A program made the translations under genes and the position numbers. Shown here one piece after another: positions 5,730 through 8,274 of a stretch of 8,274 nt of DNA (positions are counted from its first letter, which is position 1; every line of letters starts with the position of its first letter). Under the pieces are notes generated by a model that was not told where the DNA came from, searched no databases, and saw only the letters and a list, made by a program, of their open reading frames with translations. Source of the DNA: Alcaligenaceae bacterium UBA6179 (GTDB lineage: Bacteria; Pseudomonadota; Gammaproteobacteria; Burkholderiales; Burkholderiaceae_B); contig DITR01000060.1 of the NCBI GenBank assembly GCA_002422175.1, positions 5,792 through 14,065 of the forward strand, written 5' to 3'.

Positions 5730-7100
5730 ATGGGTCTGAGTAAAGCAATGGCTGATTTTGTTTATGGGCTGAATTCCGAATCAATACCGCCTAACGTTCT
5801 AGAAAAAGCTAAAGCATGCCTTCTGAATGGTTTCGGCATTGGCCTTGGTGGCCACAACACACCTTTCGCCCCAGTAGCGCGCCAAGCAGCATTGAACATG
5901 AATGGAGAATGGAAAGAAGGTGGAGCAACCTTGCTTGGCGATGGAAGACGTACTTCAGTTGCAGGAGCCGCCATTGCAAACAGTGCTCTTTTTCATGGTC
6001 GGGCTCAAGAAGACACTTGTGGCTCGGCACATTTAGGAGCGATCATGATTCCTCTGCTGACCGCCATGGTTGAAGCCCATGAATATTCCTTAGATCGTTT
6101 TTTATCTGCATTGGTTGCAGGTTATGAAATTGGCGGTCTTTTAGAACATGCTTATTCTGGTTTCACAACACCCGCCGGGTTTAGGTCATCAACAATTTAC
6201 GGCACAATTGCAGCTGCCGCAGCTAGCGCGAAGTTAATGAATTTAACAGCGCAACAAACTGAAGCGGCTCTTTCAAACGCTGCATCATTTTCGGGTGGTT
6301 TGTTGCAATCATTTGCAGATGGAACCGATGAATGGCGTTACCAAGTTGGTGTCGTTGCCCAAACTGGTTACACCGCAGCTCAACTCGCTCGTGCTGGATC
6401 AATATCTGCACCAAATGCATTTGAAGGTGGCGCAGGTTTTGTTAAAGCGTTCGCGGGTACCGAATGTAACGTAGAGGCACTGAAAAAGAAATTAGGTCAA
6501 GAATGGGCTGTATTGCGTGTAACATTTAAACCGTTTCCAGTTTGTGCATTTAATCAGACCCCAGTCATAGCAGGGCTTAAGCTTCATGAGGAAATGCAAA
6601 AGCAACGCGTTGATTTCACCACGATTGATCGCATTAAAGTGCATATGAACCCCTATGAAACAGGCTATGCTGGCATGGACGCTCGAGGGCCATTTAATAC
6701 GATATCAGGCACACTGATGAGCATACCATTCTGCATTGCTACTACGATGCTCTATGGGGAACCAGATATGCACCGTATGACTTCATACGAAGACAAGCGA
6801 GTCGCTCAACTGATGGAACGAATTGACTTGATTCCAGATAAAAGTGTCGATAAATTATGTTGCGTTATTCAAGTAAATAGGCAGAGTGGCGACCCCCTAG
6901 TTCAAACACAAATCATGACTTATCATGACTATTCTTACGATCGACAAGGTGTCTCAAAGCTCATTCGTCGCGTTGGAAGCGAAACGGGGCTACCAGAATC
7001 TTTGTACCTAAAATTAGAGGCTTTTGTTGATGCACCCGAACAACATTCAATTGTTGATGTTATTAACTGTTTTTCTCAATTACCGACCACTGTCAAGTAA
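5730..7100 (+). CDS. MmgE/PrpD family protein
   Basis: A 456-aa protein of the MmgE/PrpD family, which includes 2-methylcitrate dehydratase, cis-aconitate decarboxylase and iminodisuccinate epimerase. It should act on a hydroxy- or poly-carboxylic acid or a related compound in the cytoplasm. Family signatures are the N-terminal helix pair ending LLNGFGIGLGG (31-41), ANSALFHGRAQEDTCGSAH (83-101; H89, D95, H101), the Gly/Ala-rich helix STIYGTIAAAAASAKLMNL, the FEGGAGFVKAF segment (231-241) and FKPFPVCAFNQTP (266-278). The usual H-x-x-D-[FY]-D-D motif is altered to HGRAQED, and the family His after the KP[FY]P-x-C stretch appears as Asn/Gln. Specificity may therefore differ from PrpD and IRG1. 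No prpB or prpC lies nearby, so a methylcitrate-cycle role is unlikely. It is divergent from the Fe-ADH gene and followed 17 nt later by a TetR gene, probably on one transcript. The reaction is unassigned. Confidence 0.9.
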   Translation: MGLSKAMADFVYGLNSESIPPNVLEKAKACLLNGFGIGLGGHNTPFAPVARQAALNMNGEWKEGGATLLGDGRRTSVAGAAIANSALFHGRAQEDTCGSAHLGAIMIPLLTAMVEAHEYSLDRFLSALVAGYEIGGLLEHAYSGFTTPAGFRSSTIYGTIAAAAASAKLMNLTAQQTEAALSNAASFSGGLLQSFADGTDEWRYQVGVVAQTGYTAAQLARAGSISAPNAFEGGAGFVKAFAGTECNVEALKKKLGQEWAVLRVTFKPFPVCAFNQTPVIAGLKLHEEMQKQRVDFTTIDRIKVHMNPYETGYAGMDARGPFNTISGTLMSIPFCIATTMLYGEPDMHRMTSYEDKRVAQLMERIDLIPDKSVDKLCCVIQVNRQSGDPLVQTQIMTYHDYSYDRQGVSKLIRRVGSETGLPESLYLKLEAFVDAPEQHSIVDVINCFSQLPTTVK

Positions 7101-7117
7101 GATGTTTATCTTTTGAT

Positions 7118-7819
7118 GTGAAAGCCATGTTTGAAAAATTAAAACCCAGTCAATCTCGCTTACCTCGCTCTCATCCAGTATCTAAATCCAAGGCACCAAA
7201 CCCATGGAGAGCGGGGAGAAGTCGAAAAGAAAAATCTTTACTGGTACGTAACAACCTACTTTGGGCCGCAGCACAAGTTGTCGGCGAGGTGGGCTATGAA
7301 GCGGCTTCCATCGCTCGCATTACTGAACTGGCAAATGTAGCGCAAGGTACTTTTTACAACTACTTTGAATCTAGGCAAGATATTCTCGACACTCTTTTAC
7401 CAAGCTTGGGTAAAAAAATGCTTGAACACATTCGGAACAAGTCTTTGGGGGGTTGCAACTTTGCTGAGCTCGAAGAGCGAAGTTTTTTAGCGTTCTTTGA
7501 ATTCATTGATAATGAGCCTCACTTTTTTCGTATTCTGAACGAAGCAGAAAGCTTTGCACCAACCGCCCACAAAATGCACTTTGACGCAATATCTGAAAGA
7601 TACTTACGATTTTTGAAGCGTTCTTTCGAAAATGGTGAGTTTCCAAACTATAAGCCAGAAGAACTTGAGGCCATTTCTTTTATGCTCATGGCAACGAGAA
7701 GCTACTTAGCCATCAGATATGTTTACGGCGACGGTCAACACCATCACCTACCTGAAAATGTGTCTAAAACTTATATGAAATTTGTACGTTTTGGCTTAGA
7801 GGGTGTAAAGCGTGAGTGA
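7118..7819 (+). CDS. TetR/AcrR family transcriptional regulator
   Basis: A 233-aa (from GTG 7118) one-component repressor. The N-terminal DNA-binding domain spans about 41-92: LLWAAAQVVGEVGYEAASIARI, then the helix-turn-helix ITELANVAQGTFYNYFESRQDIL with the diagnostic GTFYNYF recognition helix (77-83). The remaining about 140 residues form an all-helical ligand-binding/dimer domain (FAELEERSFLAFFEFIDNEPHFFRILNEAE), which has no recognisable ligand motif. About 40 residues precede the HTH and are rich in Lys, Arg, Pro and Ser (PSQSRLPRSHPVSKSKAP), longer than in most TetR proteins. An alternative ATG at 7127 would shorten this by only three residues. Neither start has a clear Shine-Dalgarno, which suggests coupling to the PrpD-like gene 17 nt upstream. 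It most likely regulates its own operon and perhaps the divergent Fe-ADH/E1/E2 operon through the inverted repeat at 5619-5637. The ligand is probably a pathway CoA ester or acid, but that is inference. Confidence 0.88.
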   Translation: MKAMFEKLKPSQSRLPRSHPVSKSKAPNPWRAGRSRKEKSLLVRNNLLWAAAQVVGEVGYEAASIARITELANVAQGTFYNYFESRQDILDTLLPSLGKKMLEHIRNKSLGGCNFAELEERSFLAFFEFIDNEPHFFRILNEAESFAPTAHKMHFDAISERYLRFLKRSFENGEFPNYKPEELEAISFMLMATRSYLAIRYVYGDGQHHHLPENVSKTYMKFVRFGLEGVKRE

Positions 7820-7873
7820 TATTAGAAGAGAAATGTCATTCGTCGCTTTGAAAGTTGGTTGCAATCATGACCT
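7820..7873. other. Convergent intergenic gap, no clear terminator
   Basis: This 54-nt gap lies between the TetR stop (7817-7819) and the MaoC stop (7874-7876), which converge. A transcription terminator would be expected here, but I find only a 5-bp GTCAT/ATGAC pair with a long loop and no T-tract. Read-through between the converging genes is possible. Confidence 0.4.
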
Positions 7874-8274
7874 TTATTCGCTCTGTAAATCAAGGGAAAC
7901 ATAAACTTTACCCACGATGCGATCACCCCCTTCCGTGAGCTGGTTTTTTTCTGCTCGTACCCAAACGTCATAAACGCCCGCTTCGCCAGGACATGACTGA
8001 CCGCCAGCAATTAAGTTTTCGCCTAGACGAACAGGTTTGATGAAGCGGATGTCTAACACGACTCCCTCAAACGCTTTAGCACTTAGGCTGCGCTGCAATG
8101 ACTGCCAGATTAGGCAGATCGACATCGTTCCATGAGCAATGACTCCACCCATCGGGGTGCGTGATGCGAAGTCAGGATCGAGATGAATGGGGTTAAAGTC
8201 ATTGGTGAGCTTGCCATAAGCCGAAATAAGCGCCGGTTGCACCGTCAGCCGTGATACTTGCAGATTTTCAGGTA
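7874..8274 (-). CDS. MaoC-like acyl-CoA (R)-hydratase/dehydratase, 5' end beyond right edge
   Basis: A hotdog-fold MaoC-like protein, 132 residues visible. The hydratase-2 signature LTNDFNPIHLDPDFA carries the catalytic Asp and His in the D-F-N-x-x-H spacing seen in PhaJ-type (R)-specific enoyl-CoA hydratases. GGVIAHGTMSICLIW and the strand DIRFIKPVRLGENLIAGG follow as expected. A GTG at 8242 could be taken as the start, but the frame stays open to the edge and encodes PENLQVSRLTVQPALISAYG, where the residues before the GTG fit the family's usual first strand. I therefore treat the gene as truncated by the window, probably lacking only a short N-terminus. Family members hydrate 2-enoyl-CoAs or dehydrate 3-hydroxyacyl-CoAs. 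Its strand and gap separate it from the TetR gene, so it may belong to another transcript of the same cluster entering from the right. The substrate is not evident. Confidence 0.88.
   Translation of the reverse strand, partial: PENLQVSRLTVQPALISAYGKLTNDFNPIHLDPDFASRTPMGGVIAHGTMSICLIWQSLQRSLSAKAFEGVVLDIRFIKPVRLGENLIAGGQSCPGEAGVYDVWVRAEKNQLTEGGDRIVGKVYVSLDLQSE

Noticed and set aside
5730..7100. Calling the PrpD-like gene 2-methylcitrate dehydratase (prpD)
   Set aside because: No prpB, prpC or acnD neighbours are present and the active-site motif deviates, so only the family name is supported.
7822..8010. Small minus-strand frame overlapping the MaoC gene
   Set aside because: It is out of frame with the clear MaoC coding sequence and shows no ribosome site or family features.

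Overview
This window is a bacterial catabolic gene cluster on chromosome-like DNA. It is densely packed, has Shine-Dalgarno-led genes, and shows no phage, IS, CRISPR or RNA genes. Protein families and gene style suggest a proteobacterium, probably a moderately AT-rich betaproteobacterium (Burkholderiales-like). That taxonomic call is inference from gene content, not from any marker gene.

Layout. A minus-strand operon runs from about 5515 down to 1 and leaves the window. In transcription order it holds an iron-dependent alcohol dehydrogenase-like protein (5515-4346), a 104-bp AT-rich gap, the E1 alpha (4241-3234) and E1 beta (3241-2267) subunits of a thiamine-diphosphate 2-oxoacid/acetoin dehydrogenase, an enoyl-CoA hydratase (2220-1435), the lipoyl-bearing E2 acyltransferase (1430-207), and the first 59 codons of an acyl-CoA dehydrogenase (179-1). 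Spacing is tight: an 8-nt overlap, then gaps of 46, 4 and 27 nt. Reading the other way from a 214-bp divergent control region are an MmgE/PrpD-family protein (5730-7100) and, 17 nt later, a TetR-family repressor (7118-7819). A MaoC-like hydratase (7874 to the right edge, minus strand, 5' end outside the window) converges on the repressor gene.

How the genes may work together. E1/E2 would convert a 2-oxoacid, alpha-hydroxyketone or diketone to an acyl-CoA. Acyl-CoA dehydrogenase plus crotonase and MaoC hydratases supply beta-oxidation-type steps. The Fe-ADH and the PrpD-like enzyme would act upstream on the alcohol/ketone or hydroxy-acid substrate. No E3 (dihydrolipoamide dehydrogenase), thiolase, CoA ligase or transporter lies in the window. 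The mix matches neither the classical aco operon nor the methylcitrate cycle, so the substrate is unknown.

Regulation. The divergent region holds a perfect -35 hexamer with a plausible -10, a 19-bp inverted repeat placed about where transcription would start (a good TetR operator candidate), and a 9-bp direct repeat. The most likely scheme is an autoregulating TetR repressor controlling the cluster in response to a pathway intermediate.
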